Assembly: GCA_024637115.1 (NCBI GenBank) | Contig: JAGXFU010000011.1 | Coordinates: 1 to 64,000, forward strand | Direction: 5' to 3' | Origin: Actinomycetes bacterium | Lineage (GTDB): Bacteria > Actinomycetota > Coriobacteriia > Anaerosomatales > JAGXFU01 | DNA length: 64,000 nt | In this document: positions 1 to 8,327 of the stretch, in pieces | Position numbering within the stretch: position 1 is the stretch's first letter | How the letters are laid out: the number at the start of each line of letters is the position of its first letter | Position numbers and translations under genes: made by a program | The notes under the pieces: model-generated | Told to the model about the DNA's origin: nothing | Database searches by the model: none | The model's input: the letters and a program-made list of their open reading frames with translations, nothing else

Positions 1-29
1 CGGCAGCGTCAGATGTGTATAAGAGACAG
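1..29 (+). other. Nextera/Tn5 sequencing adapter left on the contig end
   Basis: The 19-bp Tn5 mosaic end AGATGTGTATAAGAGACAG sits at 11-29, preceded at 1-10 by CGGCAGCGTC. Together these equal the Illumina Nextera read-1 transposase adapter without its first four bases. This is library sequence, not genome. It shows that the window starts at a contig end and that real sequence begins at about base 30. Confidence 0.97.
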
Positions 30-76
30 CTGTCCGGTGGTCTGCCGCTGAGACGATGCACTTGTATGGAGGGACT

Positions 77-475
77 GTGAACAGAGTTGTAGCTCGGTAC
101 ATCGATGGTCATGTCCTCAAGGGAACGACCGTTGACTTCTCGGCATCCCGGGAGACGTTCCACATCACGGATCCCATATCGGTCCAGGGCTGGGAGCGAA
201 CTGAAGTCACTATGCGGGACCTTAAAGCGCTCTTCTACGTGAAGGATTTCGATGGTGACCCGGCACACGTGGACAAGAAGTCGCTGCCCTCTCGACCTCC
301 GGAATGGGAACAGGGTGTCGTGGTCACCTTTGATGACGGCGAAATCCTTGTGGGGACCACACAGCGCTATCAAGGCACCGGCTACGGGTTCTTCCTGGTG
401 CCATCAGATGCGCAGTCGAACAACGAGCGCTGCTTCGTTGTCGAAGAGGCAACGCGAGACGTGTGCTTCATGTGA
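77..475 (+). CDS. Small conserved protein of unknown function
   Basis: A 132-residue soluble protein with no signal peptide or membrane segment. I chose GTG at 77 because the product then begins VNRVVARYIDGHVLKG, which resembles the start of a conserved bacterial family I recall (possibly DUF6982; the number is not certain). A GGAGGG lies at 68-73, although the 3-nt gap to the start is short. The in-frame ATG at 56 has no ribosome site. Conserved-looking blocks are LKALFYVKDFDGD and, near the end, SNNERCFVVEEAT. The role is unknown. Nothing upstream can be read because the contig ends at the adapter, so this could be the last gene of an operon. Confidence 0.6.
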   Translation: MNRVVARYIDGHVLKGTTVDFSASRETFHITDPISVQGWERTEVTMRDLKALFYVKDFDGDPAHVDKKSLPSRPPEWEQGVVVTFDDGEILVGTTQRYQGTGYGFFLVPSDAQSNNERCFVVEEATRDVCFM

Positions 476-878
476 TTGAGGCCACCCGAAGTGCGCGTTT
501 GTGTGTTTGAACCGAAGGCTTGACGCCTAGAATATTCGCCTTTGACCCCTGCGTCGCCTATAATGAACGTCTACTGCGCTGCATCTGCGGCGCTCCAACC
601 GAGTCTGGTTGCCCCTCTCTCACTTCACCGGTGGCTCGACGGATTCACTGCATCTACCAGCAAATTCCCCTCTGGTAGTGGCGTACCACACGGATGAAGA
701 TCGTCTTTCACTCGATGGATCGACGCAACGTCGGCCTTTCCGTCGTCACGGTACCAGTGCCTGCAAACAAGGACCCATTGCCCGACTTATGTGCTTCGGG
801 CTGGCGCCCTTCTTGCGCACTGGTTCGACCGCTGCACCAGCTGGTGTCACGGTCGCACCACGATGATTTGGAGCCACG
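476..878. other. Non-coding stretch before the cytidylyltransferase operon
   Basis: About 400 bases with no gene I can support; the short ORFs in it resemble no family and lack ribosome sites. It holds a perfect TATAAT at 559-564 and a 7-bp inverted repeat, CTACCAG (654-660) with CTGGTAG (672-678). A long 5' leader for the next operon is therefore likely. No tRNA or known riboswitch core was recognised. Confidence 0.5.
559..564 (+). promoter_or_regulatory. Candidate -10 element (TATAAT)
   Basis: A perfect TATAAT in the gap before the operon at 879. No good -35 lies at the expected distance: a TTGACC at 542-547 is only 11 nt away and a TTGACG at 520-525 is 33 nt away. It is a plausible but weak promoter call. 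Confidence 0.35.
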
Positions 879-1685
879 ATGCGCACGATTTCAAATGCAC
901 GAGAACAAGGACCTACAACAGCACTGCTGCTGGCCGCCGGGATGGGCAGTCGCCTCGCGCCACTCACCGATGACACAGCCAAGTGTCTTGTCGGCGTGAG
1001 CGGAATCACGATTCTTGAGCGTCTCCTACGGACACTGGGCGATCACGGCTTCACCCGTCTGGTCGTCGTACTTGGACACGAGTCGGCATCGATACAGGAC
1101 TACCTCGGGGACCGCTCGGGGAACATCGAAATCAGCTATGTCACGAGCTCCTGCTATCGCACGACCAATAACATCTACAGTCTCTGGCTTGCGCGAGAAC
1201 TGATCGACGAGCCGGTACTTCTGATCGAAAGCGACCTCGTGTTCGACACGACTCTGCTCGACGGAATGCTCAAGCCCGACCGGGTCGCCGTCTCCCGGCA
1301 GTTGCCCTGGATGAACGGGACAACCGTCACCTTTGGCGCCGAAGACGGCGTGAGCGCGTTCTGCCTGGGGGAGATGAGCCGCCCCGATGCGACTCACTAC
1401 AAGACCGTCAACATCTACAGCTTCTCTCGCGCCACCTGGCGCACGATCGCTGAACGGCTCGATACCTACATCGCCGCCAAGCGCACGGGGGACTACTACG
1501 AGTCGGTCTTTGCCGAGATGGTTGCGGATGGCTCCCTTACGCTTCGCCCGGTTCTCTTTGACGCGGACAGCTGGTACGAGATAGACACCCTTGAGGATCT
1601 GGCAGCAGCTGAGGCGATGTTTCCTCGGTACTCGGAGTCGATGAATCAAGCACCAGATCAGGCGACGGCGGAGGTAGCTGGGTGA
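879..1685 (+). CDS. LicC-like CTP:phospho-alcohol cytidylyltransferase
   Basis: A 268-residue nucleotidyltransferase of the LicC/PntC type, which couples CTP to a small phosphorylated amine or alcohol (phosphocholine, phosphoethanolamine or aminoethylphosphonate) to give a CDP-activated head group. The N-terminal nucleotide loop LLLAAGMGSRLAPLT is at about residues 15-29. NNIYSLWLARE, typical of LicC-like enzymes, and the late WYEIDTLEDL are also visible. ATG at 879 has GGAG at 870-873. Its stop overlaps the GTG start of the next gene by 3 nt, so the two are probably coupled. The exact substrate cannot be read from the sequence; a sugar-1-phosphate nucleotidyltransferase is the main alternative. 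Confidence 0.8.
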   Translation: MRTISNAREQGPTTALLLAAGMGSRLAPLTDDTAKCLVGVSGITILERLLRTLGDHGFTRLVVVLGHESASIQDYLGDRSGNIEISYVTSSCYRTTNNIYSLWLARELIDEPVLLIESDLVFDTTLLDGMLKPDRVAVSRQLPWMNGTTVTFGAEDGVSAFCLGEMSRPDATHYKTVNIYSFSRATWRTIAERLDTYIAAKRTGDYYESVFAEMVADGSLTLRPVLFDADSWYEIDTLEDLAAAEAMFPRYSESMNQAPDQATAEVAG

Positions 1686-2806
1686 GCACGATCTCTGCCT
1701 CAGACGTACGCGCCACACGCGACGCGGAATACGAAGCCCTTCAATCACAGCACGGCGGATATTGGCGCCACAGCTTTGTCGATCATGCGTACCTGTACAA
1801 CCTCTACTTTCCGCCCGAGTCGCTCTTTGAGCTGTTCACGGGCAGGATCCATGACCTTGTGCTTAACTACCCCGTTGCGCAGAACGTTCTCGCGGATCTG
1901 GTTGGAACGCTGATCGGACAGCCCGCAGATAGGCTCGTAGTAGGAAACGGGGCCGCAGAGATCATCAAGATACTCTCGGGTTCCCTGGCCTCGAAACTGA
2001 TTGTTCCGGTGCCATCGTTCAACGAATACGCGAACGCGGCTCCGGAGGGCAGCGTCATCGAGTTTCCTCTCGATACGCCCTCCTTTGAACTCGACGTCGA
2101 TCGCTTCGCCGCGGCAGCGATCAGCAGCGGCGCCGACTACGCGGTCATTGTCAGCCCAAACAATCCGACCTCGCTCCTGGTGCCGCACGACGACCTCCTG
2201 CGACTGCTCGAACTGCTCAAAGGCCACGACTGCACTCTGGTTGTCGACGAGTCGTTTATCGACTTTGCAGATGCCCCGTACGCTCAGTCGCTCGAAGGCA
2301 TCGTAGGGGAGCACCGCAATCTCGCCGTGCTCAAGAGCATGAGCAAGGCCTACGGGATCTGCGGACTGAGGATCGGATATCTCCTCAGCGCAAACGAGGA
2401 ACTCATCGCCAATCTTCGCGACGGCCTGCACATCTGGAACGTCAACGGATTCGCAGAGGAGTTTCTGCATCTCGCTCCGGACTACCGACAGGAGTTTGTG
2501 GAGAGCTGTGATTCAGTGCGTGCGGACAGAGACGCATTCCACGACAGTCTCAATGCGGTTCCGGGTCTCGTGGTATACAAGCCGGACGCGAACTTCATCT
2601 TCTGCCGTCTGCCGGACACAAGCGCCTCAGGCCCGGAGATCGAACGCTACATGTTCGTCGAAGAGAACATCTACATCAAACACTGCGGCGGCAAGACCAT
2701 GCCCGACTCGTGCCGCCATATCCGTTTGGCCTGTCGCACACAGGCAGAGAACCTCGCGCTCGTTGAGGCACTGATCCGGGCGATAGACACGGCAGTCGAT
2801 CGATAG
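1682..2806 (+). CDS. HisC/CobD-like PLP-dependent aminotransferase or decarboxylase
   Basis: A 374-residue fold-type I PLP enzyme. The Schiff-base lysine is K222 in SMSKAYGICGLRIGY, and SPNNPTS supplies the usual PLP-phosphate Asn motif. Relatives include histidinol-phosphate aminotransferase (HisC), threonine-phosphate decarboxylase (CobD) and the Campylobacter capsule enzymes Cj1436 (L-serine-phosphate decarboxylase) and Cj1437 (serinol-phosphate aminotransferase). No his or cob genes are nearby. Sandwiched between a cytidylyltransferase and a CDP-alcohol transferase, it more likely makes a phosphorylated amino alcohol for those enzymes (inference). The GTG start at 1682 overlaps the upstream stop. 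The substrate is unproven. Confidence 0.8.
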   Translation: MSTISASDVRATRDAEYEALQSQHGGYWRHSFVDHAYLYNLYFPPESLFELFTGRIHDLVLNYPVAQNVLADLVGTLIGQPADRLVVGNGAAEIIKILSGSLASKLIVPVPSFNEYANAAPEGSVIEFPLDTPSFELDVDRFAAAAISSGADYAVIVSPNNPTSLLVPHDDLLRLLELLKGHDCTLVVDESFIDFADAPYAQSLEGIVGEHRNLAVLKSMSKAYGICGLRIGYLLSANEELIANLRDGLHIWNVNGFAEEFLHLAPDYRQEFVESCDSVRADRDAFHDSLNAVPGLVVYKPDANFIFCRLPDTSASGPEIERYMFVEENIYIKHCGGKTMPDSCRHIRLACRTQAENLALVEALIRAIDTAVDR

Positions 2807-3456
2807 TGACACGCACAAACAAGAACGAGCCGCATTCCATGTTGTGGTTTGCCAAGGATCTCCCGAATATCATCTCGCTCTTGGGACTCGGTTCGGCGAT
2901 CATTGGCGTCTACTACGCGGTCCTCAGCATGTTTCCCGCAGCGATGATCGGGCTGATCTGGGCGGTCGTCTTCGACTGGCTCGATGGTCGGGTCGCACGA
3001 AAGATGAAGGGTCGAACCAAAGAGCAGCGCGAGTTCGGCGCGCAGTTGGATTCACTGATCGACGTAATCAGTTTTGGCGTGGCACCGATGGTACTCCTGC
3101 TCGCAGTGGGTGGCTTTGAGATCAGGTTTCTCCTTGGCGGTTTCGTTATCCTGGCTGCAGCCGTCGTTCGCCTTGCCTACTTCAACACCATTGGCATGGT
3201 GGATGGCTCGACCTACCGGGGCCTGGCGCTCGACAATAACGTGATCATTCTGGTCGCACTCTTTGCCTTCCGGCCGCTGCTTGGCTCCTCGGCATTCCTG
3301 ATGGTGCTGTTCGCTCTGTTGATGGTCCTCGCCGCGCTGAACGTGGCACCCATCAAGACGCCCAAGTTTGGCGGGAACTGGTACTTCGCACTTGTGGCCT
3401 ACGCCGTTGCAATGAGCGCTGTGTACGCATGGCAGCTGCTCAATCTCACCCTCTAG
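2806..3456 (+). CDS. PssA-like CDP-alcohol phosphatidyltransferase
   Basis: A 216-residue integral membrane enzyme with the CDP-alcohol transferase signature DWLDGRVAR followed by GAQLDSLID, which carries the metal-binding Asp residues. DSLIDVISFGVAPM and the later RLAYFNT resemble the phosphatidylserine synthase (PssA) branch. About six membrane segments are visible. The GTG start shares one base with the upstream TAG, so the three genes form a coupled operon. Two readings exist: it makes phosphatidylserine from CDP-diacylglycerol, or it moves the CDP-activated head group made by its two neighbours onto diacylglycerol. The gene context favours the second, family similarity the first. Confidence 0.8.
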   Translation: MTRTNKNEPHSMLWFAKDLPNIISLLGLGSAIIGVYYAVLSMFPAAMIGLIWAVVFDWLDGRVARKMKGRTKEQREFGAQLDSLIDVISFGVAPMVLLLAVGGFEIRFLLGGFVILAAAVVRLAYFNTIGMVDGSTYRGLALDNNVIILVALFAFRPLLGSSAFLMVLFALLMVLAALNVAPIKTPKFGGNWYFALVAYAVAMSAVYAWQLLNLTL

Positions 3457-3543
3457 GATAAGAGCGGCTACCCCGCGGTAGAATGCGATGGCAGGCGCTC
3501 GAGCCTTGGCTTTGAGCAACACACGCGTGATGGGGAGTGAGCA

Positions 3544-3972
3544 TTGGAGCCTCGAATCAGTATCGTGACCCTGGGTGTTCGCAGCCTGGAGACGTCTCGC
3601 CGTTTCTACACCGACCTCGGCTTCCCGACCACGAGAAGCGTCGAGTCCGGAATCATCTTCTTTCAGACCGGAGGAACCTGCCTGGCGCTCTACCCACTCG
3701 AAAAGCTGGCCCAGGATGTGTCTCCCGAGTTGTCGGCGAAGCGCACAGGCTTCACCGGCATCACCCTGGCCTACGTGGCGCGCAGCAAGACAGAGGTCGA
3801 TGCCGTCCTCGATGCGGCTGTTGCGGCCGGTGGTGTCATAGAGAAGATCGCCCAAGAGGTATTCTGGGGTGGATACAGTGGGTACTTCTCAGACCCGGAT
3901 GGTCACCTGTGGGAAGTCGCCTATGCCGACCTCTGGTCGTTCAATGAGGATGGCTCGCTCGTTATCGAGTAG
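3544..3972 (+). CDS. VOC (glyoxalase/bleomycin resistance-like) family protein
   Basis: A 142-residue single-domain vicinal oxygen chelate protein. It opens ISIVTLGVRSLETSRRFYTDLGF, the usual first beta-alpha unit, and closes with SDPDGHLWEVAYAD, the second metal-site region. I chose TTG at 3544 because GGGGAG at 3532-3537 lies 6 nt upstream; the GTG at 3537 is in another frame. Members include glyoxalases, dioxygenases and antibiotic-binding proteins, and the substrate cannot be told. It is 87 nt downstream of the lipid trio and probably separately transcribed. Confidence 0.8.
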   Translation: MEPRISIVTLGVRSLETSRRFYTDLGFPTTRSVESGIIFFQTGGTCLALYPLEKLAQDVSPELSAKRTGFTGITLAYVARSKTEVDAVLDAAVAAGGVIEKIAQEVFWGGYSGYFSDPDGHLWEVAYADLWSFNEDGSLVIE

Positions 3973-4024
3973 CCACGCCCGCCCAAGACAGAGATCACGA
4001 CAACAACGAGGTCAGTGGCACACC

Positions 4025-4876
4025 ATGCGAAACGAATACGAACTCATGGACAGTGGGGAAGGCCGCAAGCTCGAGCGTTTTGGTGACGTGATTCTGTCGC
4101 GCCCGTGCGAACAAGCCGACTGGAGCAGACAGACGCCTGTGGCGTGGAGCACGGCCTGCGCGTCATTTGACCGGGACGCCGGATGGCAGCCGGTGGGGGA
4201 CAGTACGGTTCCGGAAAGCTGGACCGCAACGATCAACGACCTCGTCTTCCAACTCAGCCCAACGCCCGCAGGTCATGTAGGTGTGTTTCCCGAAACACGT
4301 GGGTTATGGAATCTGATACATGAGTCATTGAAGTCCACGCAACGGGACAACGTATCGGTTCTCAACCTTTTTGCTTACTCGGGCGGTGCCACCCTTGCAG
4401 CGGCCCGCGCGGGCTCCACGGTGTGCCATCTCGATGCATCCCGCTCGATGGTCACACGCGCACGGGAGAACGCCTCACTCAACGGGCTGAGCGAGGCCCC
4501 CATACGCTGGATCGTAGAAGACGTTGGTAAGTTCCTGGATCGTGAGATCCGGAGAGGCCGTCGATATGATGCGATCATGCTCGACCCTCCGTCGTTCGGT
4601 CGGGGTATCAAGGGCGAGCAATACAAGCTGGAGCGAGACTTACAAGCCACGCTTGAACAGTGTAGGGCGCTGCTGTCTGAGACGCCGCTCTTTGTGCTGC
4701 TAACCGCACACACGCAGGGCATGACCTCCGGCGAGCTCGAGAATCGCCTGAGTGATGTACTGGACTCTGGTGAGATTGACAGGGGCACGATGGATTTGAC
4801 AGGTGCGCCCGAGGTGCGTCGGGTGGAGAGCGGTATGTGGGCACGCTGGAGTCATAGTGTGAGAAACTCAACGTGA
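4025..4876 (+). CDS. Class I SAM-dependent methyltransferase, RlmI-like
   Basis: A 283-residue protein with a Rossmann methyltransferase core: NLFAYSGGATLAAARAG (SAM-binding motif I), then LDASRSMVTRARENASLNG (acidic end of strand 2), then YDAIMLDPPSFGRG, whose DPPSF is the catalytic-loop motif of RlmI/RlmK-like 23S rRNA cytosine methyltransferases. The PUA domain seen in RlmI is absent, so the target is uncertain. ATG at 4025 is chosen because the longer in-frame extension reads like VOC shadow sequence. A GAGGT lies at 4008-4012. It follows the VOC gene by 52 nt and may be co-transcribed with it. Confidence 0.75.
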   Translation: MRNEYELMDSGEGRKLERFGDVILSRPCEQADWSRQTPVAWSTACASFDRDAGWQPVGDSTVPESWTATINDLVFQLSPTPAGHVGVFPETRGLWNLIHESLKSTQRDNVSVLNLFAYSGGATLAAARAGSTVCHLDASRSMVTRARENASLNGLSEAPIRWIVEDVGKFLDREIRRGRRYDAIMLDPPSFGRGIKGEQYKLERDLQATLEQCRALLSETPLFVLLTAHTQGMTSGELENRLSDVLDSGEIDRGTMDLTGAPEVRRVESGMWARWSHSVRNST

Positions 4877-4889
4877 CCAAGGGGGCCGT

Positions 4890-6230
4890 ATGCCAACTAT
4901 CCTGCGCGATGTGGGAATGGGCTACAAACGCTCGATCGTGATTCGCGTTCTCTCGATCATGATCGGTCTCCCATTGGGCCTCTGTGGAGTGATGTCCACG
5001 CTCATGCTCGTGACGACGTTCGACTTTCAGCTATGGGTGCTCGTGCTGACCGCACTCCTCTGGCTCTCACCCCTGGTGATCGCAGGCATCATCTTCATGG
5101 TGACGATCTCGCGCCGAACGACAAAGCTGGACTCACTGTTCGCGCCCCTGGGGCTCACCGGTTCGGCCTACATGTCACAGTTTCGCCAGTACCACGGCAC
5201 GGTTCACGGACGCGGTGTCCACGTCTATCTGTGGCGGGGACCGTTCCTGGTGATCGATATCGACACGACCCTGCGCACACGCCTGGGAATCACCGAACAT
5301 CAGAGCGACACGAGCTTCGCCGCTGACCTGATGGGCAAGCATCCCCTGGTGCTGTCCGATCCCGACCTGGCGGCTCTGAGCGTCTTTGCGCACGACGAAG
5401 CCTGGACTCGCGCCCTGCTCTCGGACTCCACGGCAACGGATGCGTTGCGTCGGCTCACGGTCCGGGGCAGCAGCATCTTCACCAGGCAGCAGGTCATCCT
5501 AAGACCCGGCACACTCACACTGATGCTCAGCGGCAATCGCCGTATGTTCGGTATCGACATCGCGCCTGAGCAGACAAGACTCTGGATCGATGACCTCATC
5601 CGCGTGATATATGCGGCTGAGGCGCTCCCTGCTCCGCAGATCGTGGACGAGCTCACCTCAAGCGAGCTGCTCGCGCAGAAGCTCCGCAATAGAAACCCCT
5701 ACATGGAAGTCTGGATCGGACTCGGCATGATCGGTTTGTTCGTTGTCATTGCCATCGTCATATTCGCTGGCGTGTTCCTGTTCACCGGTATGGATAAGCC
5801 ACGAACGTCGGATACGTCCAACAGTTGGGACTATGTCGCTCCACCTGAAGCTACGGCGCCGGCTGTACCGCCACTCGGAGAGCTGACACCCGAACCCGGC
5901 CAGGAGACACCGCCAGACCCCCCGGCAGCGCAACCCGTAGCCCGCCCCTCGCTCGCAGACACCGAGATAGCCGTCCTCGATGCGTCGCGTCGCGAGATCC
6001 CGGATGCCCCGTTCTCCTCGGTCCGCGTGGTCGCCCTTGGGCAGGATGCGCAGGGTGTCTGGTGGATACAGGCGTGGTCACTGATCAGAGACCCCGATTG
6101 GCAAGGGGAGCTCGGAGAGCAGTGGTTCATGACCTTCGACGGCTCCGACTGGAACGTGCAGGACTATGGCACCGGTCTGGAACGCACCGATTTTCCCGGC
6201 GAGATCGCGTGGGAAGAAGTCGCTCCCTAG
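4890..6230 (+). CDS. Unknown membrane protein with a large C-terminal outer domain
   Basis: A 446-residue protein that I do not recognise. Two membrane segments lie at about residues 17-40 and 46-70, followed by a soluble stretch of about 200 residues, then a third segment at about 273-300 (WIGLGMIGLFVVIAIVIFAGV). After this comes a Pro/Glu-rich linker (about 310-360) and a folded-looking C-terminal region of about 85 residues rich in Trp and Asp (VWWIQAWSLIRDPDWQGE). The topology puts the tail on the opposite face from the middle domain. It starts 13 nt after the methyltransferase gene, with AAGGGGG upstream, so it is probably in that operon. No enzyme motif was seen. Confidence 0.7.
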   Translation: MPTILRDVGMGYKRSIVIRVLSIMIGLPLGLCGVMSTLMLVTTFDFQLWVLVLTALLWLSPLVIAGIIFMVTISRRTTKLDSLFAPLGLTGSAYMSQFRQYHGTVHGRGVHVYLWRGPFLVIDIDTTLRTRLGITEHQSDTSFAADLMGKHPLVLSDPDLAALSVFAHDEAWTRALLSDSTATDALRRLTVRGSSIFTRQQVILRPGTLTLMLSGNRRMFGIDIAPEQTRLWIDDLIRVIYAAEALPAPQIVDELTSSELLAQKLRNRNPYMEVWIGLGMIGLFVVIAIVIFAGVFLFTGMDKPRTSDTSNSWDYVAPPEATAPAVPPLGELTPEPGQETPPDPPAAQPVARPSLADTEIAVLDASRREIPDAPFSSVRVVALGQDAQGVWWIQAWSLIRDPDWQGELGEQWFMTFDGSDWNVQDYGTGLERTDFPGEIAWEEVAP

Positions 6231-6239
6231 GCGTGGGCC

Positions 6240-6582
6240 CTACTTGAGCGGACGCTTGGCCGACCCGGTATGCGTATCGTCTTTCGGGGTGGCCTTGATC
6301 TTCGCAGGCTTACTCGCAACGTGCTTTGTGGGAGCCTGCTTTGCGGGGGGAGCAGCCGCCTTCACGCTCTTGCCCATCTTCTCGGACGTCCGTTGCACTC
6401 GATGCGCCGATGCCGCTTGCTTCTTTTCGGTGCCCTTGAAGTGACGCTGGATGAGGGCTTGACGACAGGCCCTTGCGCAGAGCCAAGAACACAGCCGCGA
6501 TGATGATTCCGACAACGAGACCCGAATCCACTGCGATCACCCCTGTGTTGGCAGACGGCACCTCAACTCTAGCGCCGGACAC
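6240..6582 (-). pseudogene. Small lysine-rich membrane protein, apparently frameshifted
   Basis: On the minus strand, the reading frame from 6582 encodes a start region and one membrane segment (VVGIIIAAVFLALRKGL) and then becomes low-complexity nonsense. From about 6470 downward a second frame continues with ALIQRHFKGTEKKQAAS and a Lys/Ala/Pro-rich tail ending AKRPLK before a TAG at 6240-6242. Joined near 6455-6475, the two make a sensible single-pass protein with a basic cytoplasmic tail of about 75 residues. The start may be the GTG at 6582 or one further in, before VDSGLVVG, preceded by AGGGGTGAT. It is either a real frameshift, a programmed slip or an assembly indel. Function unknown. 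Confidence 0.45.
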
Positions 6583-6663
6583 GGTTCTGATGGCTGTGAT
6601 TGTCGTACTCTATGAACTGGCGAGTACGTCCCGTGCATACGACGTACACCTCCGAGCGATAGG

Positions 6664-7035
6664 ATGGCTGCCTTGAACGCAACCGCGAGCACGATCATTG
6701 GACTGGCGCTGCTGTTCTACTCGATCGGAGTCTGGAGCGAACGAATCTCCGGACGACTGAAGGTCTGGCATCTCATATTCTTCTGGATGGGCTTCGTGTG
6801 CGACACATGGGGTACAGGCATGATGTTCGACATGGCTGGTGGAATGACCGTTGATGTCCACGGCATCTCCGGAACCCTTGCAATCATCCTTATGCTCATC
6901 CACGCGGTGTGGGCGACCGTTGTCTTGATCAGGCATGACGAGCGCTGGATCACGCGCTTCCACACTTTCAGCATTGCAGTCTGGCTGATATGGCTCATTC
7001 CATACTTCAGTCCCATGTTCTTCTCGCTGGCCTAG
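6664..7035 (+). CDS. HsmA/TIGR03987-type four-helix membrane protein
   Basis: A 123-residue protein with four hydrophobic segments and short loops. Conserved-looking features are WHLIFFWMGFVCDTWGT, the GMMFDMAGG loop and HGISGTLAIILMLIHAVWA, which I recall from the TIGR03987 (HsmA) family of uncharacterised membrane proteins. Histidines at membrane edges could suggest cofactor or metal binding, but this is speculation. ATG at 6664 follows an AGG. It stands alone between a minus-strand gene and a DMT transporter. The family assignment is from memory and moderately sure; the function is unknown. Confidence 0.65.
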   Translation: MAALNATASTIIGLALLFYSIGVWSERISGRLKVWHLIFFWMGFVCDTWGTGMMFDMAGGMTVDVHGISGTLAIILMLIHAVWATVVLIRHDERWITRFHTFSIAVWLIWLIPYFSPMFFSLA

Positions 7036-7077
7036 AGTTCAAGACCGAGCCGCCTTCGACCACACGGACTGTGATAC

Positions 7078-7926
7078 ATGATCTCTCTCGCTCTCGCGAT
7101 ACTATGCTCCACGAGTGTTGCCCTTATCCTCAAAGCGAATGACTCACGGGGCGGCCATCCGTTGCCGCTTCTGGCAGGGAACTACCTGGTGGCTTCGCTC
7201 CTGGGCGGGTTCTATCTGATCGGCAGCGCAGGGCGGACCTTCTCAGTAGAGACTCTCTTCTTTGGCGCTGCGCTTGCCCTGGGGTTCACCTTTACGTTCC
7301 TGATCTTCACCAAGGCCGTCGGAGCCGCGGGAGCATCCTTGGCCACCGTGAGCTCCAGACTCTCACTGGCGATCCCGGTGCTTATGTCGGTCGTCCTCTT
7401 TCGCGAGTTGCCGAACACGAATCAGCTCGCAGGACTCGTGCTCACAGGCGTGACACTGCTGTTCTTCTTTCTCTCCACACGCGCGACCACGGAGATTCAC
7501 CTCAGAAACGCAGCCTACGCGCTGCTCCTGATTCTGTTGGTCGGAATCGGCGTGAATGACTTCGCCTTGAAGCTGTTTCAGGAATGGCGCCCGAGTACCG
7601 AGAAGCCGTTCTTTCTCCTCTGCGTCTTTGGGTTCTCGCTCATCTACACACTGCTGCTGATGTGGTGGAAAGGGATCGCATTCGACAGATCGACGACTGT
7701 GCGAGGACTCATCCTGGGAGTACCGAATATCCTCAACTCATTCTTTCTGCTCTCCGCGCTCGCCTCACTGGATGCGATCTTCGTATACCCCGCAATCAAC
7801 ATCGGGGTGATTCTACTCACGACCCTCGGTGCCGCGGTACTGTGGAAGGAGCGACTCGACACGTGGGGCGTTCTTGCACTCGTAACTGGAACCCTGGCCA
7901 TCGTTCTAACCGGGCTCGCCTCATAG
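7078..7926 (+). CDS. DMT/EamA-family transporter
   Basis: A 282-residue protein made almost entirely of ten hydrophobic helices arranged as two similar halves of about 140 residues, as expected for EamA-type drug/metabolite transporters. A glutamate in LFRELPNTNQLAG at the middle of half one and WKERLDTWGVLALVTGTLAIV at the end of half two match the repeated EamA ending. It is an inner-membrane carrier of unknown substrate. ATG at 7078 has no strong ribosome site. The next gene starts 17 nt downstream, so a two-gene operon with the GNAT remnant is likely. Confidence 0.8.
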   Translation: MISLALAILCSTSVALILKANDSRGGHPLPLLAGNYLVASLLGGFYLIGSAGRTFSVETLFFGAALALGFTFTFLIFTKAVGAAGASLATVSSRLSLAIPVLMSVVLFRELPNTNQLAGLVLTGVTLLFFFLSTRATTEIHLRNAAYALLLILLVGIGVNDFALKLFQEWRPSTEKPFFLLCVFGFSLIYTLLLMWWKGIAFDRSTTVRGLILGVPNILNSFFLLSALASLDAIFVYPAINIGVILLTTLGAAVLWKERLDTWGVLALVTGTLAIVLTGLAS

Positions 7927-7943
7927 TCAGAAGGGGAACTCTC

Positions 7944-8327
7944 TTGTCCGACATCGAGATTGTCCGAGGCTGCGTTCCCGGCTCGCTGGGACGCGTTGCA
8001 TCGCTGCACGGCACCTACTACTCGGAGCACTGGGGATTCGGCCTGTTCTTTGAAGCGAAAGTCGCGACCGAACTCTCTGAGTTCCTTGCGCAATACCACG
8101 AGGACCGAGACGGCTTCTGGGTAGCAGCAGAAGACGGTGCGATTCAGGGCTCCATCGCGATCGACGGCTCCCGAACAGACACCGACGGCGCACACCTCAG
8201 GTGGTTCATCGTCTCAGAGGACGTGAGTGGGGCACACGCGTCAGAGAGCAACGATTCGTGTGCACGCTGTCCTCGGAGCCACAGAGTTAGACCTTTGCGG
8301 CGCTTCGCACCATCCACGCGCCACTGA
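7944..8327 (+). pseudogene. Truncated GNAT acetyltransferase
   Basis: The TTG at 7944 follows GAAGGGGA. The first 95 or so residues look like the front half of a GNAT acetyltransferase: RVASLHGTYYSEHWGFG, FEAKVATELSEFL, then FWVAAEDGAIQGSIAIDG and AHLRWFIVSEDV, which normally leads straight into the acetyl-CoA loop (Q/RxxGxG/A). Here that loop and the rest are missing. After about 8235 all three frames are unrelated sequence, and the frame ends inside the 3' end of the convergent DMT gene. A deletion at the junction is the simplest explanation. It probably has no acetyltransferase activity. Confidence 0.6.

Noticed and set aside
609-999. Overlapping ORFs upstream of the cytidylyltransferase
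   Set aside because: No ribosome site, no family and poor composition; treated as leader.
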